From assembly GCF_008831285.2 (NCBI RefSeq), contig NC_045144.1, forward strand, positions 11,945,672 through 12,009,671: a stretch of 64,000 nucleotides of DNA, given 5' to 3'. The first letter of the stretch is position 1, and every line of letters starts with the position of its first letter. This DNA is from Nymphaea colorata (Eukaryota > Streptophyta > Magnoliopsida > Nymphaeales > Nymphaeaceae). This document shows, piece after piece, positions 1 to 13,098 of this stretch. The notes beneath the pieces are model-generated. The model was not told the origin of the DNA. It did no database searches and saw only the letters and a list, made by a program, of their open reading frames with translations. The position numbers and the translations under genes were made by a program.

Positions 1-355
1 CACTCTATACTTTATTCCATGCCTTTGACCTTCATTTCAGGTTTACATTGAAAAGAGATTGTGCCCCGAACACAAATGGCTCGCATCAGATTACACAGGT
101 AAAGTTTAACCTCATTCCAGACACATTCCAGACAGATAGAAGTCTGAATGCACGCATGCACACAGAAACGTCTAACTCAATAAGCATTTCGTTTGTCAAA
201 CTTCCAATGCCATGCATTTGTACAGGATAGAGGATCTACAGAGCGTTTCAGTAGTATAACTACAAAATGCGCCTGTTGCATGCGGAAAATGCAAAACTTT
301 GACTAGAAAGGCGTGGAAATAGTGACCGCAATATAGCAGACTTAAACAATGAACT
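1..355 (-). other. 3' UTR / downstream flank of the TRM-type gene
   Basis: This stretch follows the TGA stop at 358-356 on the minus strand. It holds no other gene that I can see. On the minus strand an AATAAA hexamer (plus-strand TTTATT at 11-16) is a plausible polyadenylation signal about 340 bp past the stop. No other exact hexamer was seen between them. The real transcript end may lie outside the window. Confidence 0.4.
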
Positions 356-2132
356 TCACAATGAACTGAACCTGCAAGGGAGAAGATCAAGAGCAAACTC
401 AGCAATCATGGTCTGTAGTATGTACTTCTCAATCTCTAGTGTTGTCTCGAAAGCCTCGATTTCAAAGTCTGTCCATTTGCCCAGTGGAGAGTTCATGTCC
501 CACTCCACAATATCATCCAGAACCCTACCGGCCAAATTTCTATGCTTGCTGACCTCCTCATAAACTTCCTTCCTTAGTCTTTCTTGGCTTAGTGACAGGG
601 ATAGTTTTCCTAATGCCCTGTAAATAGATCTACTATACCTACCAATTTTCAGAGCTAAGTTTTCCATCACACAGTCGAACACAAATCTTCTAATGTGACA
701 CCCATCAGCTCTCATAAAAACTGTGCTGTACTTACATTTTGAGTGCTTATAAACCATGGTTTCTAACTTTTGAAACAAAAGTGGGTCTGAGAATTGGGGT
801 GGATCTGCACCAAACAATGCGATGTTTTCAAATGTTAGTTGTATACTCGATAAGACTTTCATAACATAGAAAAACTCCATCTCCTCAGAAGATGCAGACG
901 TAACTTCTGATAGAATTCCAAAGGATTCTTCATCGGCAATGCATATTTGACGACAGTCGATATCTTTTCTGCCTCTTCCAATATTACTGCTATTCCATGA
1001 GGTTGCTGAATCTACCAGCTCCATGTCAGCATCATATTGCTGCAGTCTCCGTGGGGAACAATCAGTGAAGGACAGGCGGAGGTGAGTAGCTACAGCAGGG
1101 ACAATTAAGAAAGCATTAATAAGTACAATCAAAAAGCGGTTTCTGGCACCAAAATAAATAAAACTCGTTTTCAACAACCTATCTACTTCAGATGCTTAAA
1201 TGCTATATTTTTGGGAGAAAAAAAATATAATTTAAAATATGGAATGATGACAACAAAATCCATTTAATAAAGTTAACTGTTCACCTTAAATATTGAACTT
1301 TCGTTCTGTAGCAAACTTGAATGGTCATTTTACTGTTGTTTAAGCATAATTACATGAAAAATGATTGCATGAAGGTGTAATTATGTTGAGAAAGGGTGGG
1401 AAGACTCAGAACCTTGTCTTTTCATACATGGATGTGTGGAAAGATACTAAGATACTGAATCTTTTCAATGAAAAAGTAAATGATTCTCTTAAAGCAACGA
1501 ATTGTTGCTCTCAGTATATTCTGCTCAAAATCAGCTCATTATTTTTGTATCGACCTCAAGTGTGCTAAATATGGTAAACAGAGAACCCATAACCACGGCA
1601 TGGAAAATGAAAATTGTTCGGCCAAAGAACAAAAACAAAACAGATGAAATATTATAGCAGAGTCGTCAAACATCAAGGACAGAAACATCAGCTTACTTGT
1701 TCAAAGACCTTGCAAAAACAATCCGATATGAGAAATAAAATTTCATATGCAAACACGTATCATGTAAGGAGCTCAAAATAGCAAAAAACCATGTATTAAA
1801 ACTTGAAATACAAGAGAACAAAATAATATCATACCTCCACAACCATCATTGCTCTCTGATGAAACACAACTCTCATTGGAGAAGGATGCATCAAGAATTG
1901 ATACAGGACTTGGATGAGCACAATCATTTGGAAATGGAAATCTGGAAAACTTGGTTTTTCCATCAGATCTTATTGAACTCTCATGATCATTTCTATTTTC
2001 GCATGGAGATCCTGCAAATGGTTTTCTGTTGCCAACAAATCCCTGCGCAACCTCCTGGAGAAGAAAAAGGTTATGTGATGTTAACATCCACATCCCTAGA
2101 GAGGTTACTGCACATGACTGTTGATCCGATCA

Positions 2133-2189
<57 letters not shown>

Positions 2190-5100
2190 TGCGGATGTAA
2201 AGCAGAAAAATTTAAAGTAGAACCATAAGCTTCATTGAAAAGCACAAGATGAGAATTGAGGAACTCGATGCACCATTTTTTTTTCATATGCTTAACAAGA
2301 AACCGTGGCTAACCTGAGGACTTTGGGCCTCGATCATTCCATCAGAAGTTGACGAGCATTCAGTTTCTGCAAGATAACCAACATGCATACTATCGCCATC
2401 AGGATACCCCAAAGAAGTAGCCCTTTGCAGTTCCTCAGATGCAGATCTCTTAGCAGTCAAGGCAGATGTAAGGTCTTGAAGTACCAAAAAAGCAGTTGGA
2501 GATTCTAGAGGAGCTTCAGAATGCCTCATGGAACAAGTTTCAGGCAAAAGCCTTGACAACTCAATCCCATCACTGCAGGTCAGTTCTTTTAGTTTCTTTT
2601 CTAAAAGAGCACTTAAAGAGTCTCCTTGCAGTTCTTTTGATTCCTGAGATGTCAGCTTTTTGGTATTTACATTGGAGCATCTCTTCTTCTGTTGAAAGCT
2701 ATTTCGTGACTTACTACAGTGATCGTTGGTTGATTTGGAGGCAGCACAAATAAACTCAGCTTGACTGTTCTTCCCACCTTGCTGGTTCGGAGAGACAGGT
2801 AGTGGCGGCTTCACAGATGACGTGAATGTGAAGGAGACTGTATTTTCATCACTACCATTAGTATCTATATACCCCACATGAACAGGAAATCCATGCTGAT
2901 AACACGTATGTTTTGGTCGCTGCGTTCTGAGACTGGTTGGAGCCAAGGGATGATCTTTGGAAGCATTACTTCTGCTGCCAGTATTCGAGAGTTTACCCTT
3001 TCTTCCATTTGGATGCACCGCAGAACCCATGATTCCAGCTTGAGAAGCACACTCCACAGGTCTTTTTCTACAATGCAAAACATTCGCTTTTGACAATGGA
3101 TCATCCCTTTTGTCAATGCTGTAGTACTTGTTTTTAACTTCTTTTGCACATGACCCGCTTCGTGCCAAGCTGCTCAGATTTCTGGTGAAAGCAGCACTCT
3201 CCTTTGAAGCCTCGCAAGATGAACATCGCCTACTGTTTTTATTGGCATGTTCATATGTTCTATATTTGCTGCAGAAAATCTGATTCTGCTTCCTGCTGTT
3301 CAGCGGAAGTAAATCAGGGGATAAGCTGGCCTTAACATTTGTTCGCCCATGCTTCTGAGAGTTACCTTTCTTATCTGGGACGTCCGGCTTATGCTCTTTC
3401 TGATCGAAAGGCCTCCCGGTGCCCATAATCTCAACGCTTTCTGCTATTCTCTTGACATTGGGCTTGAGCTTCTCTTCATTTTTCTGAACATCTGACCTCC
3501 CACTTTGCAAATTTCTAGCAATCCCACTGTCTTCCTCAGGAGGAAACCAAGAGCAGGACTTTTTCTCACTATAACCTCCATTATGACTTATATTAGCATC
3601 TGAATAAGAGGAAGAGAAGGCTATAGATTCTTGGTCGTCAATAATAAAAAAATCCCTCAAACACTCAAAGTCATCATTCAAACTGCTCATGTAGCCCGTT
3701 TCTCTATCTGCCTTCTCTGCACATGCCAATTGAGGTTTCGTAGAGCAAGGGAGAGCACATCTTGTTCTGCTAGAGGCAAGCAATCCAGGTTCTAAAATTT
3801 TGGTAGCAGCTTCCATTAAGCGCACGGCATTTCTACCATGAAGAATGCCAGAGCTTTCAACAGGAGTGATGAGCTTCTGATGCTGCCTCCTTGAGCGGGA
3901 AACTGCACTTTTAAATTGAAAAGGCTCCTTTTTCGATTTGGTAACTGGCCGCCTCTCAAAGATCCCTGTTTTCTGTAGCTTCTGAGGTCTACACTCCACC
4001 AGTTTCTTTCCAGATATTGGGCATTGATCATCATAAAGTGAATCGGATGTCTTTCTCTGTGTTTGGAGCTTCTGTGGTTCCAGTGAAGCAGGTTCTGAGA
4101 AGCCTCTTGTCGGCATTGTCTCCAAACCCATTAACCGGCCGATGGCGCCTGGAAAACGGACGCTAGTACGCATATTTTCAGCAACTTTTGAAGAACTGCC
4201 ATCGACTGCTGACTTTTTCGTGTCTGGAAATCCACCCCTATTTTCATCAGCAATCTGTTGGCAGAAAAGGCTTTCAGTAAACGAAGAAATATCACTTGAA
4301 AATCAACCAACTTCTGAAGCATGGTCATAGGAGCAGAGATGGATGAAGTTACAAACCAGAAGCAGCTTAGCCATGGGAAGCTTGTCGTCGCCGAACTTCT
4401 TGGATGCCTTCTTGGGTCTCGCTGGATTACCAAAAAAGAAAAAGATAATAAAAACCAAAGAAGTCACAACTAGTCATTCACGAGGCACAAAAATCATGAA
4501 CCGCAACAAACGTAACCTCTCTCGCTTCTTTCGTTTCATGTGCAAAAAGGAATCGTACCACTTAATGTAATGATTTGGGAAAAGGTAGTGTTATGAAGAA
4601 AAGCTTAAACCAAGTGCATTTACTAGAGCACTTCACCGAGAAAGAAATGAAGTGCAAAATAATAGCAGCCATTGAATGCCTAGAACAAATTAATCATTAA
4701 AACTAGCGCAAATGTCCATAAAAATAAGAAAGAAAAAAGTGAATGATATGCCGTCAGAAAGAACTCAAGACATAAAAGAGAAACAGAACTTAGATTATAC
4801 CAGCGGAAAACAAGTTGTACCGGAAACCAAGTTATGTAAAAGCATTAATTTTTAGAAAATCTGAACGGATGATGAACTAAAATCTTGTCGTTCAAATATC
4901 TATAATAGACGGAGATTTTTCTAATAAATATGACAAAAATAAATACGGTACTTATTCCGTAGCCGGCAAACAGTGAAAAAAGAGCAGCGAAGAATCCAAG
5001 TGAACTAGAATCACCACGAATTACTTGAAGGTAAATAAGTCTCCACACCAAAACAAACTCCCTGCACTCAGTGTGAAGAAGGGTATCCGACCAAACAAAT

Positions 5101-5359
5101 GAAAACCAGAAGAAAAAAAGAAGTGGAAAAAGAGAGCAGTGAGAAGGGAGAGAAGACGAAAAACCCGGCGCTAAAAAAGCCATAAACAGAGAAAAAATGT
5201 ACCTCCAAGAAGGAATCTGTTGGAAAAGAGCTTCTTCCGAGCAAACCTCCTGTTCCAGTCAAAGAGTTGAAAGAATATACCAACGCAACCAGCAGGCTTA
5301 GAGCGTGGTTTCTCTGCCACAGTCAAAGTTGAAAGCATCTTTCCCGGCCTCTCACCCAT
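356..5359 (-). CDS. TRM/LONGIFOLIA-type DUF3741-DUF4378 protein, five coding exons
   Basis: Predicted TON1-recruiting-motif (TRM) family protein. Members associate with cortical microtubules and the TON1/PP2A complex and influence cell shape and division-plane placement (family knowledge). Exons on the minus strand are 5359-5203, 4421-4357, 4254-2314, 2054-1835 and 1089-356. All four introns are GT...AG and the phases join correctly (1, 0, 0, 1), giving 1038 residues. Residues 28-46 carry the family signature around FDWNRRFARKKLFSN. Residues 75-84 read IADENRGGFP, and RLMGLETMP lies at 114-122 (the VARLMGLE motif). A long basic, Ser-rich middle follows. A DUF4378 domain spans about 866-1028, and its C-terminal helix EIEKYILQTMIAEFALDLL sits where TRMs carry the M2 motif. 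I chose the ATG at 5359 because the in-frame ATG further upstream is encoded by a GA microsatellite. The exact TRM subgroup is uncertain, so no symbol is given. Confidence 0.9.
2138..2184. repeat. (CT)n microsatellite inside intron 3 of the TRM-type gene
   Basis: An almost pure CT run of about 47 bp (GA in the sense of the gene) occupies much of the 259-bp intron between the 1941-bp exon and the 220-bp exon. It lies about 80 bp upstream of the 3' splice site, whose own polypyrimidine tract (CTTTTTCTTCTCCAG on the minus strand) is separate. Confidence 0.9.
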
Positions 5360-5789
5360 TTCAAAACCTCCCCAAGGCCTTTTCTCCTCTCTCTCTCTCT
5401 CTCTTGACAACTAAGAGGGGAAAAATTGAAGATATTGAACAAAAGGTTATCCTTCAAAAGACACAAACCACTTTAAGAGCTACCCAGATTCCTTCATTGA
5501 AAGCCTGAAAATGTGAAAGCCATTCAATCCGAAGGACCAGTTTTATGACATGCAGAGACAACAGAGATTGCTCTCAGATAAACCACATGCATCTATCTGC
5601 CAAAAAGAATATGAGAGAAAAAGCGAAAGGCAAGAATGAACTAGTTTGTAGAAAGTGGAAGCTTTTCCCCTAGAAAGCTAGGGTCTAAGAAAAGATGGCC
5701 CAACAATAGGGTTTAAACATCTCCAATCAACTTTTTTCTGCCTAAAAGAGAGAGAGGGAGAGGGACTGAGAGAGTAGTTCTGAAATGAC
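5360..5789 (-). promoter_or_regulatory. Candidate 5' UTR and proximal promoter of the TRM-type gene
   Basis: This region lies upstream of the chosen ATG. A (CT)9 run at 5387-5404, read as GAGAGA in the transcript, sits 28 bp upstream of the start codon. Such GA/CT tracts are common in plant 5' UTRs and core promoters. A second GA-rich patch lies at 5746-5775. I see no convincing TATA box, and the transcription start cannot be fixed from the sequence. Confidence 0.4.
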
Positions 5790-6007
5790 GGGCATCCTTC
5801 TTCAGAAAAGAGAAGCAGAGTATGCCCAAACCATGAACTTCAAATCCTCCTCAAAACCAAATATATTCTTTTGTGCGTAATTCCTGCACAGAGAGAGAGG
5901 GAGATAATTGAAATGAAGGCATCGTCTTCAAGAAAGAGAAGCAGAGGAACCCGAAACTATGAACTTCAAGTCCTACTCAAAGCCAACTACATTCTTTTGT
6001 GCGTAGG
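5790..6007. repeat. Tandem direct duplication, about 90 bp per copy, 126-bp offset
   Basis: Copy 1 (about 5790-5875) and copy 2 (about 5916-6007) share the order AAGAGAAGCAGAG, ATGAACTTCAA, TCCT/CTACTCAAA and ATTCTTTTGTGCGTA, with the second copy offset by 126 bp. Both are followed by GA/GGGA-rich sequence. The divergence is modest, so this looks like a local duplication upstream of the TRM-type gene. No coding role is seen. Confidence 0.75.
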
Positions 6008-6656
6008 TCCAGCGAACACATACAGACAGACGGGGAGGGAGGGAGAGTTGTTTTAGGCCATGCGGAGAAAAACAAACATAGAGATAGAAAGAGAGGGTGA
6101 AGCAAATGAGCGACGACTAAGGGGAGATAAGACAACCAAATCGGAGGAAATAGGAACAAATTATGGAGATATTCATCCCATGAACAAGCCAAATTTTGGT
6201 GGAACCGTGAACCACATTACTACTAAGTTTAGCTTCCGTAAGAGCAGCAATGGCAGATTCTCTATCTCATATAGGCATGGATGTAGTAACAGAGAGAATG
6301 AGACGGAGCAGCAGGGAGGGTAGCGTGCAAATTGGACGAAATTACAAATGGTTAATGTGCGCGTATCGATGACTACAAAAAATTCTTTGCCCGTGAAATA
6401 TCGTTAAATTACACACGCGCCACCACAGATCACGAGTGGAAGGCCGTCTCTCGCCCATGGCAGATGGTTGCCCGCCACTGGGCCTTCGTCGGTTTGCAAT
6501 ATCCGCTTGTGTCGTGACTCGGTCCAAGCCGCCTACTCCTGTCGCCGATACGAATCGGCGATGAAGCAGATCTATCTAAACTTGGAATCGGATCCGACCG
6601 ATATCGCCAGTAGCTTAGTAAGATGTAAACCCACCATCTTGATATATAGCTTTATC
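6008..6656. other. Intergenic stretch with one perfect short hairpin
   Basis: No gene is recognised here. An 8-bp perfect inverted repeat with a 4-nt loop lies at 6542-6561 (TCGCCGAT, loop ACGA, ATCGGCGA). The rest is unremarkable. Short open frames present here show no recognisable domain. Confidence 0.5.
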
Positions 6657-7977
6657 TAGGCTGCACATCAGCCCAGTCGAGCTATTGTTCAACTCGACTC
6701 CAATTAGAAAATTTGGGTTCGATGAGACATGTTCGAGGACTCAATGATGTAATGTCGAGTTCAAACTCAACTCGTTTAATTCATTTATGTTATCAACTCG
6801 TTTAATTCATTTATGTTAACTATGTCTTGTTTCTTTTAATTTGTTTAACTCGTTGAACTCCATTAACTCGTGGATTCCAACTACGGTCCGTATCTGAATG
6901 AAATACAAGTGGTTGCACCAAAAAAATGCATTTGATGGTTTGGAGATGTTTTTTTCTCTTTTGCATAATGATTCGGATTTGGATCAGTTGAATCACGGTC
7001 ACCACATCAAATGATTGATTTTGCTATTTGGCTGGATTACATATCATGACTTTTTATAGTATAGTTTTTTTATAAATAGATAAAGAAGGTAAGCTTGCAG
7101 GACTTTATTTTTTTTTTTTCATCAACTAAAATTGAATAACATGTAATATGAGTAGTTCGGTATGTAATTAGTCAGGTTTATTATATTTTACAATTCAAAA
7201 AATAACAAACTTCAATATTAAGCAATACATGATAAAAAAATGCAATTACTTAACGATCTTAACTAATTCTACGAGTCTTGACTCGTCACCTAGTAAATGA
7301 ATGATTATAGCTGACTTAAAGACTCCTTATTCCGACAAACGAGTTTGCCCACTATGCCCTTTTAGCTCCATTCAGGAGTGATTACATCTACCGCCTGGAT
7401 CTTGCGTTTAGTCAAATGTGGTACGATATTCGTGCTACGGTTTGAAAATGGCCGGATCTTTATGCCAACATCTTTGGGTCGGATTGAAAAGGGATCCCAC
7501 GATCCAATTTGTATGGATGGTCGTCGGTCGATACTACCCACATCCACAACCTCCTTTTTCGTCAGCTATCTCTTCAGCTGCAGAACAAATCTAGCCAACT
7601 CCGACTCGCTTGTTAGAACTTAGCTCGTTTATAAACAAGTCGAGGAATTGAGTTCAAATGTATATTCAAAATGTTAAACGAGTGGTTGTAAGAACTCAAC
7701 TCTGCTTTACCACACAATGAGTATTGAATTATAATGAGAAAATTAATTAAATAAGTATCAATTAAACTAGTTGTTCAAATTAAACGAGTTAATAGAGTTA
7801 CACAAGTTAAAAAAAACCAGACATGTTTAACATAAACGGATTAACCGAATCAAGTTCGAGTTTAACGTTGTATTGTCGAGTGGAGCTTGAGCTCATTTTG
7901 TCAAGATCGAGTTTTTTGAGACAAGTCGAGCTCAAGATGGCATAATTCAACCTTGACTCGGCTCATGTGTAGCCCTA
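6657..7977. mobile_element. Decayed non-autonomous element with long inverted arms, hAT-like TIR family
   Basis: The left end begins TAGGCTGCACATCAGCCCAG and the right end finishes GGCTCATGTGTAGCCCTA. Read inward, both continue as the TCGAG/ACTCG-rich sequence of the 706-bp element at 60129-60834, whose termini match. The arms extend about 200 bp on the left (6657-6870) and about 370 bp on the right (7610-7977). They contain repeated AACTCGTTTAATT words, including a 27-bp tandem duplication at 6767-6820. The 730-bp centre has no recognised coding sequence. I find no matching 8-bp target duplication, so the ends may be eroded or the centre may be an insertion. Confidence 0.6.
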
Positions 7978-8699
7978 ATAACAATGCAGACATCATTCTA
8001 CATGTAATTCTTAAAATATTAAAAATTTTCTCTACAAGATTATAAAATTTTTTCTATTTAAAATCCGGTTACGTAGGATTTTAAAACACTATGTTATCTG
8101 ACAGACCAAAGGGCGATCAACTAATGTTTCATTCCCACGTATTTTCAAATTCTATATAGTTTATAATAAAAGTGGGCAGACCATCTCCTAACAGCGTTGC
8201 ACCGGAAGTTCGCATATTGATTCCCAAGCCATGTGTACATTTTCCACGTGCATATTTCACCCATATGCTTACAAGCCAAATGGCCCAAATCCTATGAAAA
8301 ATATCTGAAGCACAAGAAGGCAAACGCCTAAGTCTATATAGTGAAGATATTGAGCTCATTATCGAAGTTAGAGTCTTACAAAGCTAAGACTTGCTTCTAT
8401 CCCCAATGCTTTTGAAATGAGAAAGAAATTGTTAAAATAAAAGGGAACTTTAAGCGTATTCTTGCATTTCAGGTGCAAGAATAAGTGGATCGAGCATCCA
8501 TTTGTTTGAGCTTAACTAAAATGATGGAATTAATGCCGCTCAGTGGCAAGGAAGATGTAGCTACTACCGTCCAACTACTGAATGAAACAAACAATTAAAC
8601 ATCAAAATGTGGGGCCAGAAAAGTTTGAGATGAACCCCGGGGAAAGTGGCAAACGATTACTGTTGCCGACCTATGCCGGCCAAATTCACATGTCATTCT
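7978..8699. other. Intergenic stretch, nothing recognised
   Basis: AT-rich sequence without splice-supported or domain-bearing reading frames. No repeat structure stands out on either strand. Confidence 0.4.
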
Positions 8700-8829
8700 A
8701 AGAGTGTATATATATTAATTTCAAATGAAAATATAGAGAAAATTTTCTTAGAAATACTTCCTTACACAAGAAAATTCAATTTTGATGTACACATCATTTT
8801 GAGCTCTGTTGATTACCAGTACATTTCTT

Positions 8830-8871
<42 letters not shown>

Positions 8872-9350
8872 TATATAAGAGATAGAATGTTTCTTAATTG
8901 GAGGTTTCAAATATCAGACCAAAAAATAATAGACAAAATTGATCCTAAAAGACACAAATACTGAATAGAACAGATAGTTCGAACAAAACATAAACAAACA
9001 CCATACATAATAAACAGAAATGACCAAGGAAGACACAAACATTAGATAGAACAGATAGATCGGACAAAACAGAAACAAACGTCAGACAGGATGGACGAAC
9101 AAACATGTGTGAAACAAACGCTGGACAAGAAGAACATAATACTCTGTTATTAAAATCATCAAGTGGACAAGAAACATCATTGCCCATGAAGACAGACAGT
9201 AGTGTGATGGACTAGACATTCTGTCTGTCCTGTCTCAGTGAACATCAATCAAACGACCTCTAAGAGTGTACATATATAAATTTCAAACGAAAATATAGAA
9301 AAAATTTTCTCAGAAAGACTTCCTTACACAAGAAAATTCAATTTTTTTCA
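8700..9350. repeat. About 95-bp direct repeat pair flanking an 81-bp tandem repeat and a (TA)n run
   Basis: About 95 bp starting GAGTGTATATATA at about 8700-8795 recurs at about 9261-9350 (GAGTGTACATATATAAATTTC...), sharing AAAATATAGA, AAAATTTTCT and ACTTCCTTACACAAGAAAAT. Between them lie a (TA)n tract (8829-8878, interrupted by one TG) and two copies, 81 bp apart, of a segment beginning GACACAAA at 8951 and 9032 and running through GAACAGATAG and AACAAAC. No gene is seen. Confidence 0.7.
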
Positions 9351-12300
9351 AAAAATCAAAATGACAAAATCATGTGTATATGAACTTCAACTCTTGAACT
9401 GCGATTTCAAAGCCACTAACTGCATCTTCATAACCTCTATTTTTTGCTTGGCATTTTCAAGTTTGATGCACAAATTATGTGCATACGTTGTTGAACAAAT
9501 CAAATCAACAGAGGAACTGTTCCAATTTCTCAAGTACTTCCAAACTTTCGATGAAGAGATGAACTCTGTGATGGATTAAAGCCACATTTGATTAATAGTA
9601 TATCATATTAAAACTAAACAAATATACCTCCCTCTCTTTCTATCTATCTCTATCTACCTATCTATGGGCCCATTAAATTCCTCTTTTGCCCTTTCCTCTT
9701 TATACAGCTAAATTTGATCTTTGAGCTTGCAATAAAAAATGAAACATAACACACAAAAGTTCAATAACAAATGTGTCAATTTTCAAAAGCCAGAAGTATG
9801 AGTATGTAGATAAGGAGTATAAATGACCTTTCGTATTTCACCAAAGGGCAGTTTTCAACTGCTGTCGGGCCACTAGCCATTAAGTAAAATTGATTGGAAT
9901 GCAAAGCTTCCAAAAAGCAAAATAATGAACAGAGTAGTTGCCAAAAATGTCCAGAGAAAATGTCCAGAGCAGTGCTAGGTCGAAGCACCAAGAAGCCCAT
10001 TCCTTAACATCCTCTTGTTATAATCCAATTTCATACAACGATTCTGAAAAGAGAAAAGATTATAAATGATCAGTGCCTTTCACCTTCCATACACTTGATC
10101 TTAGAAAGAGAAAGCCCCAACCAATTACATCAATAACTAGGGCCCGGTAAGAAATCAAGCTATAGATGATTAAAGAAAAAGAAAACCAGCTGTTACACGT
10201 GGTAATTCCCAAATTTGAAGCAAGAGATTGAATTATGAGAGTAAAGATGAGGCCGATCAAAATCATCGAAAAGCTGCAACAAAGTTTTTTATTTCCACAT
10301 CAACTTTGCATAAGAGAAGAAACAACAATAATAGGAAAGTCCAATGAATTATGTACATCATATTAGTAATTGGCCCCAACCTGTAGGTCAATTTCTACCG
10401 CTCACCACCATGCCAAGAGCACCAAACAAAGAAGAAGTTAACAAGCTTAGACAATTTAATCCGGCAAAATCAATTTCACATTAGTTTGAGGAAAGATTAC
10501 CGTTTGCAAATCAAGATAGTCCAAAGATACAAGAAACCCACATCCTATGTATGTCAAGAACTTCTTCCATGTTGATGCCTCTTTGACCTACTAAAACTGA
10601 CAAAAATTTAATGCATTGTACATTTACAAGAGATAAAGAGAGAGAGAGAGAGAGGGAGAGAGAGAGAGAGATAGAAAAAACTCTTGTTTGGAGTTCTAAC
10701 ACTGATATTCTCTTGAAACAATATTCTTCAATTACAATTAATCGAACACATATGCACACAAAGACATAAATTTGTGAAAAAAATTATATATGGACATAAG
10801 CAGAACCATTTCATTTTTTGTTTATGTTTCTATTACGACATAAGGTAATTACAAAGAGAGATAGATTATTACATCGTTAATTGTGTTTAACCTAATCATT
10901 GAATTCCTTATGGAGCTACTTCTCTAGCCTGCATTTCTACCTGGCAGAGACACAAAAAATTCATGTATAACAAATTACTGATGATGAAGTAGGTTAGTCA
11001 ACATTCTAAATCATGACTAGAGAAAAAGTGACAAACAATAATCAATATGACAAGCATTAGATGCAATGAGTAAAGCTAGAAATCTAGCTGAAGTTTTCAA
11101 TTTTTTCATTGGAGATTCTAGATCAGTTTTACAGAAGCTAACTGTTAAAACTATTCTAATGTGTGCAATTACCTACCTTGTTTTAATCCTGACACCATTT
11201 GTGGTATTTGTAAGAACTACGTATCCATAACTATATGCACGACTATAGCAACTGAGTTATCTTTTCTGAGGCTACCAACACCCCAATATAGACTGCATCC
11301 ATCATTAAAAGTATTGGTAGTGTGAAAGTAATAAAAAGGTTTTTAGGCTTTCCGTAGAATATTTGACTTTTTGAGTAAGTAGAAATTAAACACCCATCTC
11401 ATGGTTTAGAATGAACAAAAACACCTTATATATGCACGTGTATATGTCTTCCATACTTGCCTTCAGTATGGATTTGATCTCTCTAAGTTCCAGTATGGAT
11501 TTGATCTCTTTAAGTTAACTAGACACACAATTGACCAATGACTAAACATAACATAATATGTTTTAGTTGTAGAACATACATACATCTGGTATCCTCTTGT
11601 GAACCCCAGTTTCCTTACACGGCTCCTTTGTTTTCTGCTATAATTATTTTCCAAAATCACACCCGACATGATGAAAGGATCTACTCATGCTCGAACTATC
11701 TAAGCTGGATTAGAGCTCGTCTACTCAATAATTTGATGATCCATAAAAATTTCAAAATTTGGAAAATAAGGAACGCACATATTTCATATTCTGGTGCTTC
11801 CAACGCTTTCTTCAAGAATTGGGAAAATATAAGCTTAGTACTTTCTCCTGTTATCAGACATCGATAGTTCATTTTGCCATAATAAAAATGAAATAAGTGG
11901 AGGAAGCAACAATTCATGCAAATGTTTCATTGATTTGAGAACAAACTCAAATCAAAATGACCACTCTTTTCTAAGAAAGATCCAATTGATGGAAATGTTG
12001 TATGTTCTTCAGAAATCATCAGGAAAATATCAATGTATACTCTGTAAATGAGATCTAGACAAAAGAAGGTTAGTGGAAAGGAGAAGGTGGAACAACATAA
12101 TACCTCTTCATTAGAAGACAAGGCAATGATAGCTGAGATGAAATCTGACGATGCCTGATGCTTCAATCGAAAGTGTGGGTAACAAGGAGTGCAAGCTTCA
12201 TGGTTCGTTGGTGCCTGATGGTTGGATGTGAAATGAAAGAAATAAAGTCGACATCTGTTCTGGTTATTAGAAGGGCAACGATGAGAAACACCGGAACACA

Positions 12301-13098
12301 AGGAAAAAGTATGGGAAATGAATGTATGAACAACAAATGAACGAGCATTGACCATACTTTGCCTATTTGTCAGAGAAATTAGGGGAAAGAAAAAAAAGTT
12401 TGGGAAATCAATGTTTTGGACAATAAACAAGCGAGGATCAAGCAGACAAAGGATGAAGATATGTTCCAATACAACAAAGCAAATTGGGGGAAATATTTTT
12501 TGTGAAAATGGACACTCAATTTCATCAAGACGGCATGTTTTGTCTTCCTCTCAATGGGCCCAATGGCAGCTCACATTGCCCTCAATTTTGAAGCTTTAGG
12601 CTTAACATGGTAATAAATATTAACCAAGATAAAATGGAGAAAAAGCATTAGAGATTAGTTGCTGGTAGGGAGGGATGGAGAGCCTAAGAAAAAACATGAG
12701 ACCTCAACAATCGGGGAAAGAAAGATATCTTGCTTTAACCCACAGGAAAAGAAAAGGGTGTGCAAAATCCTTGGAGAAACTTTGGCATGTTTTCCTAATA
12801 TCATCTATATGAGCTATGAGTCACTCTCGACATGTGATATCACTCATGTCAGGAGGGACAGGTTGTGGATCACCAATTTTGGTGTAGTGACATGAATCAA
12901 TTGGATTCAGTTTTGATCTCTTCTGATTACTGGCAAGGTGCAGATGGTGGACCAACTCAATACAAGGGAAACTGGTTGCTTCTCGATCACTTATGAAAAT
13001 AATTTTTGTATCGAGAAGATTTTGAAAAAAAATTGTGACATAGAGGTGTAAGGGCTGAGAGAGAGTTATGTGCATCCCCCCATGTACACAACGAGCGT
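9351..13098. other. Long intergenic stretch with minor repeats
   Basis: No gene is recognised. Visible structure: a GA microsatellite at about 10635-10672, and a 27-bp tandem duplication at 11464-11490 and 11491-11517 (CAGTATGGATTTGATCTCT...). A 180-codon minus-strand open frame at 12469-11927 shows no known domain, no repeat and no convincing codon bias, so it is not called as a gene. Confidence 0.4.

Noticed and set aside
11927-12469. 180-codon minus-strand open frame as a gene
   Set aside because: No recognisable domain, Phe/Ser/His-rich composition, no supporting splice structure and heavy overlap with frames on the other strand.
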